NCBI GenBank assembly: GCA_965213595.1
Contig: CBDBZO010000002.1
Coordinates: 620,001-684,000 of the forward strand
Reading direction: 5' to 3'
DNA: 64,000 nt
Origin: JBCCFC01 sp965213595
Lineage (GTDB): Bacteria; Chloroflexota; Anaerolineae; Caldilineales; Caldilineaceae
Shown here: positions 16,960-25,607 of the stretch, one piece after another
Layout of the letters: every line of letters starts with the position of its first letter
Position numbering within the stretch: the stretch's first letter is position 1
The notes under the pieces: model-generated
The model's input: the letters and a program-made list of their open reading frames with translations, nothing else
Databases searched by the model: none
What the model was told of the DNA's origin: nothing
Translations under genes and position numbers: made by a program

Positions 16960-18720
16960 ATGTATCTCCAAAAATTGAAGATCAAAAATTTTCGCCGAAT
17001 CGAAGAACTGGAGATTTTCTTCTCTCAAGGCGTCAACATTATTGTTGGAGAAAATAATGTCGGAAAAACAACGGTAGTTGACGCTATTCGCATCTTACTC
17101 ACACACGTCTCAGAAGATCATCGTTTAAGATTGACAGAGGATGATTTTACCACTCTATCTGAAGATAGAATGCCAATTGAAATTAGTGCTGTATTTTGCG
17201 ATTTGAAAGATGAGAGTGAAGAAGCAAAGTTGTATGAATCACTGGTATTTGTAGACGAAAGGTTTGAATCGCACCTACATGTAAGGGTCGAATTTAATGA
17301 GCAATCTGGCAGGACACGTATAAAGAGATGGTGCGGCGAAACGGAAGGTAACTCATTGCCATCTGATTTGTTTGATCACATTGCATGTATTTATTTGCCA
17401 CCACTGCGCGATCCCCAAAAGGGTCTACAACCAGGTAGACATTCTCAGATTGCGCGTTTGGTACGATTTTTTGTAGGCGGAGATGAAAGCAAAAAGGAAG
17501 AATTTACTGCTCTAGCTCAGACTGCGAATGATGAAATGCTGAGACTAGATCCGATTGGGCAAGCTGGTTCAACAATCAACACAGAAGTCAAGGGGATTAC
17601 GGGAGAACAATTAGCTCAAACGACACAGCTAGGGTTTGTAGACCCGGATTTTAATCGCTTAATCGGCGCGCTTAGGCCGTTGGTCAATGGATTATCAGTT
17701 GAACAGAATGGACTTGGCTATAATAACTTGCTTTACACTGCAACCACTCTAGGAACTCTGCAACGCGACGATGAATTAGCGTATCGAGGAATGCTTATCG
17801 AAGAACCAGAAGCACACCTGCATCCTCAATTACAAACACTCCTACTGAAACACCTCAATAGCTCAACTTCAGCAAAGACAGCAGAACAACGAGTTAACGA
17901 ATCTGAAGAGGAACAATTGAATGCAAATACTGTTCAGGTGATTATGTCGAGCCATTCGCCTACTTTTGCTAGTCAAGCAAATATCAATGACATCATTTCA
18001 ATGTATACAGATGGTACGAGCATCCATGCTACAACCATCGGAAATATAGATGTTGCTCCAGAAAAGAAGCGGAAATTGGTCCGATATTTAGATGCGACCA
18101 AATCTGAATTATTTTTCGCAAAGAAGATTTTAATGGTAGAGGGATTGTCAGAGGCAATTCTTATTCCTGCAATCGCTCAAAAGCTCAATCTGCCAGTTGA
18201 TTTGAACGAAGAAGCAGTAACTGTTGTCAACGTTGACGGATTAAATTTTGATACGTTTACTGGCCTTTTTCAAGAGGGTGGTATGAAAATACCAGTTTCA
18301 GTGCTCACCGATGGCGATCCAGCTAAAAACTGTTACCCATCAAAGGAATGTACGCCGGATATCTCCAGCAACACTCAAGTTCTGATAGATCAGCAAACTG
18401 ATAGGCTAAAAGTTTTTCATTCCCGCAAAACTTTTGAGTACGATCTAGCTCTTGAGCCAGAAAACCTTCCCCTACTTGTAGAAGCTTTCCAAAAAATGCA
18501 TCCCACCCTCGGTGCTAAGTTAGAAACAACTCTTCTGGCAATTCCAGGCTCTCGAGAGAAAGCAGAAAGGTTTTTTACTTTTCTCTTTGAAGAGCGTAAT
18601 ACGTCCAAGCCTAATTTTGCTCAAGAGTTGGCCGACTTATTAGCCGATGGAAAATTTCAATGTCCCGAGTATATTGAACAAGCGTTAAGATATCTTCAGA
18701 ATGGGGTCAAAAATGATTGA
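16960..18720 (+). CDS. gajA: Gabija endonuclease GajA (OLD-type ATPase-TOPRIM)
   Basis: A 586-residue OLD-family protein. The N-terminal ABC-like ATPase domain has Walker A GENNVGKTT at 30-38, a Walker B with IEEPEAHLHPQ near 280, and SSHSP as the switch histidine. The C-terminal TOPRIM nuclease domain begins near 390 with ILMVEGLSEAIL and holds the TDGDP acidic motif near 448. Together with the helicase gene overlapping its 3' end, this is the two-gene Gabija anti-phage system: GajA is a DNA endonuclease whose activity is released when nucleotides fall during infection. Base composition is much more AT-rich than the neighbours, pointing to horizontal transfer. Confidence 0.93.
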   Translation: MYLQKLKIKNFRRIEELEIFFSQGVNIIVGENNVGKTTVVDAIRILLTHVSEDHRLRLTEDDFTTLSEDRMPIEISAVFCDLKDESEEAKLYESLVFVDERFESHLHVRVEFNEQSGRTRIKRWCGETEGNSLPSDLFDHIACIYLPPLRDPQKGLQPGRHSQIARLVRFFVGGDESKKEEFTALAQTANDEMLRLDPIGQAGSTINTEVKGITGEQLAQTTQLGFVDPDFNRLIGALRPLVNGLSVEQNGLGYNNLLYTATTLGTLQRDDELAYRGMLIEEPEAHLHPQLQTLLLKHLNSSTSAKTAEQRVNESEEEQLNANTVQVIMSSHSPTFASQANINDIISMYTDGTSIHATTIGNIDVAPEKKRKLVRYLDATKSELFFAKKILMVEGLSEAILIPAIAQKLNLPVDLNEEAVTVVNVDGLNFDTFTGLFQEGGMKIPVSVLTDGDPAKNCYPSKECTPDISSNTQVLIDQQTDRLKVFHSRKTFEYDLALEPENLPLLVEAFQKMHPTLGAKLETTLLAIPGSREKAERFFTFLFEERNTSKPNFAQELADLLADGKFQCPEYIEQALRYLQNGVKND

Positions 18721-20494
18721 TGCCGAACGCATTAAAAAAGCGATTCTCAACGATAGACCTTCACCCGAACAAAAAGCGGCGATATTTTATGAGAAGTCAT
18801 TCATCCTTCGTGCCTGCCCAGGAAGCGGCAAGACATGGACTGCGGCAAGACGAATGGCATGGCGATTAGCCAACTGGAATTACCATGTAGGAGGCATTGC
18901 GCTTCTGTCCTTTACAAATGTGGCAGTAAAAGAGTTTACAGAAACTGTACTCGACTCTCCAGCTGCTTCCTTATACAAAGAACCGCATTATATTGGCACT
19001 TTAGACAGCTTTGTTGAGCGCTTCATTATCGCGGTATTTGGACATCGAGTGATGCTCTGTAGCCAGAGACCACGTTTATTTACCTCTCCCGGTAAACATC
19101 ATTGGAGCCGAGACAACTGGAAGATTACCGTCTGGAGGCAAAACAAATCTGGTAAAAACTATCCATCAAATGAGCACGTATGGCAACTATTTCCCGCTAT
19201 CGAATTAGGCAGGATATTCTTCCAAGTAAAGAAACGTAGAAATAGTAGTGATTATATAGTTGTTCCTAATGACGCTTGCAGAGCGCAAATAAAGTCCTTT
19301 GCTAAATCGGGATTTTATACGCATGAGCATCGTAACCTCTGGGCATATTTGGTGTTGAAACAGTATCCGCAGATAACTAATCTACTGGCAAAGAGATTTC
19401 CTGAAATCATCATTGATGAATGTCAAGACACATCAGGATTCCATCAAGCCATATTAGGTGAGTTGCGTCTAGCTGGAGCAAATATCACGTATATTGGAGA
19501 CTCCGATCAATGTATCTATGAATTCAATCAAGCTAATCCCTTATACCTAAAAAATTTGTCGGCTACCAATGGATTGCCAGAGTTGTCTCTAACGCTCAAT
19601 CGCAGATCAAACCGTCATATCGTCAACGCTTCCAGAAGATTCGGAACGGCAAATACGATGCAAGGTAGTTTTAGCAAAGAGAACGACTCGCACGGTGCAT
19701 TTATCTGCGGTTATAAAACGAACGAAATTGGTAACTTGCCTCACTTATTCCAGAAAGCAGTTGATGAACTAGGATTGAACAATCAGAATGTAGCGATAGT
19801 TGCTCGAAACGATTCCACTATACGCAAAATCAACAACTGCTTTGACTTGAACAAATTGTCTGGCGCTACCAGATTGTTTGCACAGGCAGCAGTCAGCCGG
19901 GACGCCACCGGTGATTATCGTAAATCCTTCGATTTAGCATTAGCTGGCATTAGAGCACTATCAGACGATTTTGATGAATGGATTCTGCAAAATGATAGAG
20001 CAGAAGAGAAAAATTTGGTGGTTATGGAGCACTTATGGAGATTTACAAGAAGTCATGCTGGCCTACCAGATATTTCATTAGCGAACCAGCAATGGTTAGA
20101 GCAGCTTAGGAGTAGTATAACTCAGCTCATAGAAACCTGTGGAGCTTCTCCTATCCCAGGATTAGGCAACAGGTTAAGCCGTAGAGGAATGCCAGCAGAC
20201 CGAAATTTGGCTTTACTCACCGATTCCGCAACTGATACCCCGCAGATGCGAGTAGCTACGATTCATCAAGTGAAAGGAGAAACGCTTGATGGATTGATGC
20301 TGATTGCAAATTCAAAGTTTATCAATTCAGCCTTGGAGAACAGAGCCGATGAAACACCTCCCGAAGACGTTCGGCTCGCTTATGTTGCCATGACTCGTCC
20401 ACGGCATTTTCTGCTCGTGGCACTACCAAATGCACACTTCAAGAACAACTATAAAGAATGGGAATCAATTGGATTTTCGATTTATGACTGTTAG
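18701..20494 (+). CDS. gajB: Gabija helicase GajB (UvrD/Rep type)
   Basis: A 597-residue superfamily 1 helicase. Motifs in order are SPEQKAAIF (Q-motif region), ACPGSGKTWTAARR (Walker A), ALLSFTNVAVKEF (Ia), EIIIDECQDTSGFHQ (Walker B), ITYIGDSDQCIYEFN (III), TIHQVKGETLDG (V) and RLAYVAMTRPRHFLLVAL (VI). It overlaps gajA by 20 bp from the first ATG, or by 8 bp from the next (18713), so the two are translated together. In Gabija GajB senses DNA ends and helps activate GajA. Composition is AT-rich like gajA. Confidence 0.92.
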   Translation: MGSKMIDAERIKKAILNDRPSPEQKAAIFYEKSFILRACPGSGKTWTAARRMAWRLANWNYHVGGIALLSFTNVAVKEFTETVLDSPAASLYKEPHYIGTLDSFVERFIIAVFGHRVMLCSQRPRLFTSPGKHHWSRDNWKITVWRQNKSGKNYPSNEHVWQLFPAIELGRIFFQVKKRRNSSDYIVVPNDACRAQIKSFAKSGFYTHEHRNLWAYLVLKQYPQITNLLAKRFPEIIIDECQDTSGFHQAILGELRLAGANITYIGDSDQCIYEFNQANPLYLKNLSATNGLPELSLTLNRRSNRHIVNASRRFGTANTMQGSFSKENDSHGAFICGYKTNEIGNLPHLFQKAVDELGLNNQNVAIVARNDSTIRKINNCFDLNKLSGATRLFAQAAVSRDATGDYRKSFDLALAGIRALSDDFDEWILQNDRAEEKNLVVMEHLWRFTRSHAGLPDISLANQQWLEQLRSSITQLIETCGASPIPGLGNRLSRRGMPADRNLALLTDSATDTPQMRVATIHQVKGETLDGLMLIANSKFINSALENRADETPPEDVRLAYVAMTRPRHFLLVALPNAHFKNNYKEWESIGFSIYDC

Positions 20495-20549
20495 TGGTGC
20501 GTCGCCATCGATAAGTTGCTGTCTCTGCAATTCCACCAGTTACCCTGCT

Positions 20550-20981
20550 ATGAAACAAGCTAACGACGAGCACGTTAACGTTTTTGATGCATATCGCATC
20601 AGTGTACTCGAGACCCTTTCGCTAGAGACGCTCCTGCTTTCAGCCAATCCCTATTTGTTTAAAGCCAAACGGATTTCTGTTGCATGGAAGCTCATCGAAA
20701 GCCTACTTGACATGCACCTCTCCATCTCAGAAGAAAAACACTTCAATCACGTTTTCGGCGACCTCACGATTTCCGATGCTTTACAAAAGCGCAACGAGGG
20801 CAGATATTCCGCACCCAGCGACGACGCCGAAGACTACACGACAGAACGGGCCAAAGTTCTCAACCGCTTCACGCGCGAATTCCTCGAAGACTTCTGCAAC
20901 CCCGACGGCGCTATTGACTGGGCAAAGCTGGTCGCCTTTAACAGCGGCAACCTCGACCTGGACGACTTCTTGGATCGCTAG
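20550..20981 (+). CDS. Small ORF after Gabija, possibly a restriction-enzyme remnant
   Basis: 143 residues from the ATG at 20550; an ATG at 20484 overlaps the gajB end. The first part (LSLETLLLSANPYLFKAKRI, then a run with LLDMHLSISEEKHF) recalls the N-terminal region of PmeII-type restriction endonucleases, but no PD-(D/E)XK core is visible. The second half (DDAEDYTTERAKVLNRFTRE onward, ending NLDLDDFLDR) is more GC-rich than the first. That shift suggests a fusion of island DNA with host sequence, or a gene shortened by deletion. Assignment is weak. Confidence 0.4.
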   Translation: MKQANDEHVNVFDAYRISVLETLSLETLLLSANPYLFKAKRISVAWKLIESLLDMHLSISEEKHFNHVFGDLTISDALQKRNEGRYSAPSDDAEDYTTERAKVLNRFTREFLEDFCNPDGAIDWAKLVAFNSGNLDLDDFLDR

Positions 20982-21044
20982 CTCCCCGCTTATCTTTCCA
21001 CCTGTTTTTGCTGTCCCTCCCTCGCCTATTGTATAGTGCCACCC

Positions 21045-21281
21045 ATGAACACCCTACGCTCCTGGTGGCGCAACATCCATCGCGCTGCCCACGCCATTGG
21101 TGACTTTCAGGCGCGCGTGATCCTGACCGTGCTCTACGCGATTTTCGTCGTGCCGGTGGGGCTCTTTTTGCGCGCCAATGACGATACGCTCGGAATGCGT
21201 CGTAAGCAAGACGAGGCGAGCCACTGGCAGCCGCACGAATCGCACGCGGCGGATGTGCGCGCGGCAAGGCGGCAGTTTTGA
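21045..21281 (+). CDS. Small membrane protein ahead of the carbamoyltransferase
   Basis: 78 residues with one clear membrane helix (VILTVLYAIFVVPVGLFL) and a conserved-looking tail (DDTLGMRRK, then SHWQPHES). Short proteins of this design commonly sit next to NodU/CmcH-type carbamoyltransferases, so it probably helps anchor or assist the enzyme encoded downstream. No known catalytic motif. The start is the ATG at 21045. Confidence 0.65.
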   Translation: MNTLRSWWRNIHRAAHAIGDFQARVILTVLYAIFVVPVGLFLRANDDTLGMRRKQDEASHWQPHESHAADVRAARRQF

Positions 21282-21316
21282 GGATTGCTATTAACAGGTT
21301 TCTACGCCGATGTTTT

Positions 21317-21463
21317 ACCCCCTCCTAGCCTCCCCCATGATGGGGGAGGGACAGTTGGTTTGTTGACGAGTAGTCGGGTTCTTCCCGCGATTTTCGCAAA
21401 AACAGTCGCTTCACCAACGAGAGAACAGTCCCCTCCCCATCATGGGGAGGGCTAGGGAGGGGT
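21317..21463. repeat. Inverted repeat of the CTCCCC-GGGGAG type
   Basis: Left ACCCCCTCCTAGCCTCCCCC followed at once by its own hairpin (ATGATGGGGGAGGG), and the mirror on the right (CCCTCCCCATCATGGGGAGG then CTAGGGAGGGG). Related modules are at 28311-28400, 32439-32480, inside 43313-43491, at 43601-43690 and inside 51646-51838. Confidence 0.7.
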
Positions 21464-21502
21464 TCTGCTTCGCCCTCCCACCCAACTCTATCCCACCCAT
21501 CT

Positions 21503-23341
21503 ATGTACATTCTCGGCCTCTCCTGCTTCTACCACGATTCCGCCGCCGCGCTGCTGCACGACGGCCGCCTCGTCGCCGCCGCCGAGGAGGAGCGCTTCTC
21601 CCGCATCAAGCACGACGCCGACTTTCCCCGGCTCGCCATCGACTTCTGCCTGTGCAGCGCGGGCATCACGGCGGACGAGCTGGACTACGTGGTCTTCTAC
21701 GAGAAGCCGCTGCAAAAATTCGAGCGCATCCTGATGACGGCGACGGCGACGGCGCCGCGCAGCCTGCGCTTGTTTCGCGAATCGATGGCCACGTGGTTTA
21801 GCGACAAGCTGTGGGTCAAGGCGCGGCTACTCAACGAGCTAAACGTGCCCGCACGCAAGGTGCTCTTTGTCGACCACCACCTGAGCCACGCCGCCAGCGC
21901 GATGTTCTGCTCGCCCTACCGCGAGGCCGCCATCCTCACCGTCGACGGCGTCGGCGAGTGGACGACGACGGCCCTCGGTCGCGCGACGGCCGATTGGAGC
22001 AGTGACGACACGGCACGCAACGAAATCACGCTGGATCGGGAGCTGCGCTTTCCCCATTCGCTCGGCCTGCTCTACTCAGCGTTTACGGCGTGGCTCGGCT
22101 TTCGCGTGAACAACGGCGAGTACAAGGTGATGGGGATGACGCCCTACGGCGAGCCGCGCTACGTCGACCGCGTGCGCCAGGTCATCGACATTCACGACGA
22201 TGGATCATTTGCGCTGAACATGGACTACTTTAGCTTCCAGCGCTCGACCCAGCGAACGTTCAGCCCCAAATTTGTCGAATTATTTGGCGAGCCGCGCAAC
22301 CCAACCGCCGAATTTATCACCGATCGCACCGATCCGCTGCACGAGTACCCCGCCGACCGCGAGACGCGCGAGCGCAACCAGTACTACGCCGACGTCGCCG
22401 CCTCGATCCAGCGCGTGACGGAGGAGCTGCTGCTCTCGATGGTGCGCCACCTGCACGCCACCACCAGCAGCAACAACCTGTGCATGGCGGGCGGCGTCGC
22501 GCTCAACAGCGTCGCCAACGGGCGCATTGTGAGGGAGGGGCCGTTCGAGAACGTCTACATCCAGCCGGCGGCGGGCGACAGCGGCGGGGCGCTCGGCGCG
22601 GCGCTCTACGCCCACCACGTGCTGCTTGGCCAGCCAAGAGTCGAGACGATGGAGCACGCCTACTGGGGCGCTGAGTATAGCGATGGGGAGGTGGTCGACT
22701 TTCTGCGGGGCGAGGGGCTGCCCTATCGGGAGTTGCCCGACGATGTTTTATTTGACGAGCTGGTGGAGGACCTGACCAGCGGGCGCGTGCTCGGCTGGTA
22801 TCAAGGGCGATTCGAGTGGGGGCCGCGGGCACTGGGCAATCGCAGCATTCTCGCCGACCCGCGCCGGGCGGAGATGAAGGAGATCGTGAACACAAAGATC
22901 AAGTTCCGTGAGCCCTTCCGCCCCTTCGCCCCCGCCATTCTGGAGCAGCGCGCCAATGAATTCTACAAAACGCCGCGGCTCGACTGCCACTACCCGGCGC
23001 GCTACATGCTGCTCGTCAGCCCCGTCGCCGAGGAGAAGCGCGATCTCGTGCAGGCGACGACGCACGAAGGCGGCAGCGGTCGACTGCAGACGGTGCGTCG
23101 CGAGTGGAACCCACGCTACCACGATCTGATCGCCCGCTTTGGCGACGCCACCGGCGTGCCCGTCCTGCTCAACACCTCGTTCAATCTGCGCGGCGAGCCG
23201 ATTGTCACCACGCCGCAGAACGCGTTCAACACCTTTATCGGCAGCGATATTGACGTGCTGGTGTTGGGGAACTTTATTGTGCGCAAGGACGAGATGGGGG
23301 ACAAGTGGGAGCCGGCGGTCAAGGGCGCGGTGGGAGAGTAG
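21503..23341 (+). CDS. Carbamoyltransferase (NodU/CmcH/TobZ family)
   Basis: A 612-residue enzyme that moves a carbamoyl group from carbamoyl phosphate, through a carbamoyl-adenylate, to a sugar or natural-product hydroxyl. The N-terminal TsaD/Kae1-like domain has LGLSCFYHDSAAALL, AAEEERFSRIKHD, the metal-binding VDHHLSHAASAMF and MAGGVALNSVANGR. The C-terminal domain carries GRFEWGPRALGNRSILADPR and LNTSFNLRGEPIV. The stop touches the ATG of the next small gene. The acceptor molecule is unknown. Confidence 0.93.
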   Translation: MYILGLSCFYHDSAAALLHDGRLVAAAEEERFSRIKHDADFPRLAIDFCLCSAGITADELDYVVFYEKPLQKFERILMTATATAPRSLRLFRESMATWFSDKLWVKARLLNELNVPARKVLFVDHHLSHAASAMFCSPYREAAILTVDGVGEWTTTALGRATADWSSDDTARNEITLDRELRFPHSLGLLYSAFTAWLGFRVNNGEYKVMGMTPYGEPRYVDRVRQVIDIHDDGSFALNMDYFSFQRSTQRTFSPKFVELFGEPRNPTAEFITDRTDPLHEYPADRETRERNQYYADVAASIQRVTEELLLSMVRHLHATTSSNNLCMAGGVALNSVANGRIVREGPFENVYIQPAAGDSGGALGAALYAHHVLLGQPRVETMEHAYWGAEYSDGEVVDFLRGEGLPYRELPDDVLFDELVEDLTSGRVLGWYQGRFEWGPRALGNRSILADPRRAEMKEIVNTKIKFREPFRPFAPAILEQRANEFYKTPRLDCHYPARYMLLVSPVAEEKRDLVQATTHEGGSGRLQTVRREWNPRYHDLIARFGDATGVPVLLNTSFNLRGEPIVTTPQNAFNTFIGSDIDVLVLGNFIVRKDEMGDKWEPAVKGAVGE

Positions 23342-23566
23342 ATGAAGATTTATCTTAATACAAAACCCTTGTCTGAAATTACAAACGAAACTATTCGGCT
23401 TCTTTATCATGAACTTGGTACGGTCAATACCGTGCGATTTATCAATCAATTCACAACCGGCTATGGCAACTATACGGAAGAGCGGCGAGGATTTGTTGAT
23501 GAGTACACTTTAGACGAACTGGTTGCAGAAATTAAGGCGCGACGCGAGCACAAAACAACAATATGA
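23342..23566 (+). CDS. Small protein paired with a minimal nucleotidyltransferase
   Basis: 74 residues, no cysteine or membrane segment. The recognisable core is NTVRFINQFTTGYGNYTEER followed by a LDELVAEIKARRE helix. It starts on the base after the carbamoyltransferase stop and overlaps the next gene by 4 bp. Its codons are more AT-rich than those of its neighbours. It lacks the R-x4-6-H motif of HEPN proteins, so this is not a standard HEPN-MNT pair. I cannot name the family; a role as the partner (possible antitoxin or toxin) of the nucleotidyltransferase is inferred from position only. Confidence 0.65.
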   Translation: MKIYLNTKPLSEITNETIRLLYHELGTVNTVRFINQFTTGYGNYTEERRGFVDEYTLDELVAEIKARREHKTTI

Positions 23567-23856
23567 CCAAAAGCGAAATCCAAACAACCCTCCGCACACA
23601 CCTACCCACCCTACGCCGCGACTACGGCGTCGTGCGGCTGGGGCTGTTCGGCTCCCACGTGCGCGGCGACCAAACCGCGGACAGCGACATCGATCTGCTG
23701 ATCAAAATCAACAATGATGACCTGTCGCTGCTGCAATTTGTCCACCTGCGCAATTGCCTCAGCGATTTGCTTGAGGCTGAGGTCGATTTGGTAGAGGAGG
23801 AGACGTTGAAGCCGGTGTTGGGGCAACAGATTCTAGCGGAAATCGAGCCGGTGTGA
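23563..23856 (+). CDS. Minimal nucleotidyltransferase (MNT/MntA-like)
   Basis: 97 residues, the length of a single NTase domain. GLFGSHVRGDQTADSDIDLL carries the GSxxRG and DxD motifs; LLEAEVDLVEEETLKP supplies the third acidic strand. Such proteins act as antitoxins that AMPylate HEPN toxins, or as stand-alone nucleotidyltransferases. Here the partner upstream is not a HEPN protein. It overlaps both neighbours by 1-4 bp. Confidence 0.82.
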   Translation: MTKSEIQTTLRTHLPTLRRDYGVVRLGLFGSHVRGDQTADSDIDLLIKINNDDLSLLQFVHLRNCLSDLLEAEVDLVEEETLKPVLGQQILAEIEPV

Positions 23857-24785
23857 TGCCACACATGACCCAACCAACTACCCTCGACCTCACCCAGCTC
23901 CCCGCCATTCCCCAAGCCGCGCCGCTCCGCGACGTTGCCCCGCGGCTGTGGGCGCGCGACGAGGTGCTCGCCGTGTGGCTGGGCGGCAGCCTGGCCCGCG
24001 GCGGCTGGGATGCGTACAGCGATGTCGACCTCTTTATTGCCGTGCAGCCGGATGAGATGGACAACTGGCGCGAGCCGGATTTGCGAGAGATTTTTGGCGA
24101 CGGCTACATCGCCAGCCAGTTCTCCTACTTTGGCGAAAAATTCTACGTCCACCACGTCTTTCTCGATACGGGCGACATCTACGACCTGCACATCCAGGCC
24201 GTCGACCCCGAAGCCGACGACGGCGGCTTCCGCCCGGACGAGCGCCTGCTGCTCGGCAGCCGCGACGAGGCGCTGACACAGATCTTGTCGACCCCGCCCG
24301 AAGCGCGCGATCTGCCCACCAGCTTTCCCGTGGACAGCGAGATGGTGCAGCGCGCGGTCGAATCGTACTGGTACAATACGCACAAGCACCGCAAGGTCTT
24401 GTATCGCGGGCTTGATCTCGTGCTGGCCACCAGCTTGTCTATGTTCCACTTCTGGTATCTGCGCCTCGTCCACATCGACATCGCAGACAGCGATCCCGGC
24501 GACCTCAACCGCCGCACCGTTCACAGCCTCTCGCCCGTCATGCACGCCCTGCGCGAGCGTGCGGATTACGACGCGCTGCTTGCCGTCGTTGGGAGACCGA
24601 TGCGCACGCACGACGAAATAGTTGACGCCGTGGAGGCGCTAAACGACGCCGTGGCCGAGGTGGGGCGTCGGCTGGCGGCGCGCTATGATTTCGATTATCC
24701 GTTGGCAATGGAGGAGTTGGTGCGGCAAAGCTGGCGGGCATTTCAGGCGGAGCAGCGAGCAAATGCAGCGGATGAAGACGGATGA
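23856..24785 (+). CDS. Nucleotidyltransferase-domain protein (adenylyltransferase-like)
   Basis: About 309 residues. The N-terminal NTase fold has VWLGGSLARGGWDAYSDVDL (GGS...RG...DxD) and an acidic third strand near HVFLDTGDIYDLHI. The rest is helical, as in the aminoglycoside-adenylyltransferase-like group. The start is an ATG at 23856 in TGATG with the previous stop; an ATG at 23865 is possible. The last codons (ADEDG and stop) come from a hairpin repeat at 24763-24809. A related protein is at 50450-51331. Confidence 0.78.
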   Translation: MPHMTQPTTLDLTQLPAIPQAAPLRDVAPRLWARDEVLAVWLGGSLARGGWDAYSDVDLFIAVQPDEMDNWREPDLREIFGDGYIASQFSYFGEKFYVHHVFLDTGDIYDLHIQAVDPEADDGGFRPDERLLLGSRDEALTQILSTPPEARDLPTSFPVDSEMVQRAVESYWYNTHKHRKVLYRGLDLVLATSLSMFHFWYLRLVHIDIADSDPGDLNRRTVHSLSPVMHALRERADYDALLAVVGRPMRTHDEIVDAVEALNDAVAEVGRRLAARYDFDYPLAMEELVRQSWRAFQAEQRANAADEDG

Positions 24786-24809
24786 AGAAATCCGGTCTAT
24801 CCGCTGCAT
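24763..24809. repeat. Short hairpin repeat at the end of the nucleotidyltransferase gene
   Basis: ATGCAGCGGATGAAGACGGA on the left pairs with ATCCGGTCTATCCGCTGCAT on the right. It belongs to the GATAAACACGG group and provides the stop codon of the gene. Confidence 0.6.
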
Positions 24810-24878
24810 CCGCTCAACCCGCTAGAACACGAGCGCGCAAATGCCCAGGCGGCTGCCAGCGCGGAACACCACCAAGCC

Positions 24879-24903
24879 AACCGGCTTTGAGCCGGTTTTC
24901 TTC
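24879..24903 (+). terminator. Probable terminator of the carbamoyltransferase-NTase operon
   Basis: AACCGGCT pairs with AGCCGGTT over a three-base loop and is followed by TTCTTC. It is about 95 bp after the NTase stop and 100 bp before the NUDIX gene. Confidence 0.65.
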
Positions 24904-24996
24904 AGGCAAGCTGGTGGGCTTTAGCCACCAGCGGCGACGCACGCGAACCGTCTGCTTATTTACGCCGCTGTGTCCTAAAAATTTTGTGGTTTACAA

Positions 24997-25539
24997 ATGA
25001 AGATTTCCGAGCAGGGCACGCACGGCTCCCGTCGCCACCACGTCGTCCCGCGCACGCTGGTATTTTTGACTAGCCCCCATCCGGACACGGGCGCACGGGA
25101 AGTGTTGCTGCTCCGGGGCGCGCCCACCAAGCGGCTGTGGGCCAACCGCTACAACGGCCTGGGCGGCCACGTCGAAGCAAACGAAGATGTGCTGTCGGCG
25201 GCGCGGCGCGAGGTGCGCGAGGAGGCGGGCATCGACGCCGTCGAGGGGCTGACGCTGCGCGGCGTGATTCACATCGATACCGGGGATTCGCCCGGCGTGA
25301 TGGTCTTCGTCTTCTGCGGCGAGACGACCCGGCGCGATGTCGTTGCCACGGAGGAGGGCCAGCCGGAGTGGATCGATGCGGCGCGGCTGGCGGACTACCC
25401 GCTCGTCGACGATTTGTACGAGCTGCTGCCGCGCGTGCTGGATGGCAACGCGATGATTTATGGTCACTACACACCGGATGCTGACGGCACGTTGCGGTAT
25501 CAATTTACAGAAAATTTAACCGCGGATGAACACGGATAA
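24997..25539 (+). CDS. NUDIX hydrolase
   Basis: A 180-residue pyrophosphohydrolase. The Nudix box G-x5-E-x7-REVREEAGI is complete in GHVEANEDVLSAARREVREE. The start of the box region (TKRLWANRYNGLGGHVE) is like 8-oxo-dGTP/mutator-type enzymes that clean the nucleotide pool, but the substrate is not certain. No good Shine-Dalgarno precedes the ATG. The last residues (NLTADEHG) are encoded by a hairpin repeat that begins at 25516 and gives the stop. Confidence 0.85.
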   Translation: MKISEQGTHGSRRHHVVPRTLVFLTSPHPDTGAREVLLLRGAPTKRLWANRYNGLGGHVEANEDVLSAARREVREEAGIDAVEGLTLRGVIHIDTGDSPGVMVFVFCGETTRRDVVATEEGQPEWIDAARLADYPLVDDLYELLPRVLDGNAMIYGHYTPDADGTLRYQFTENLTADEHG

Positions 25540-25591
25540 ACGCAGATGTCAGAAAAACTATCCGTGTTTATCTGCGTGCATCTGCGGTTCC
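25516..25591. repeat. Hairpin repeat, GATAAACACGG family
   Basis: TTAACCGCGGATGAACACGG on the left and GTTTATCTGCGTGCATCTGC on the right. It forms the 3' end of the NUDIX gene and the leader of the MaoC gene. Confidence 0.75.
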
Positions 25592-25607
25592 CCAAAAGAA
25601 TAAACTC

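Noticed and set aside
23342..23856. A standard HEPN-MNT toxin-antitoxin pair
   Set aside because: The upstream 74-aa protein lacks the R-x4-6-H motif and is too short for a HEPN domain.
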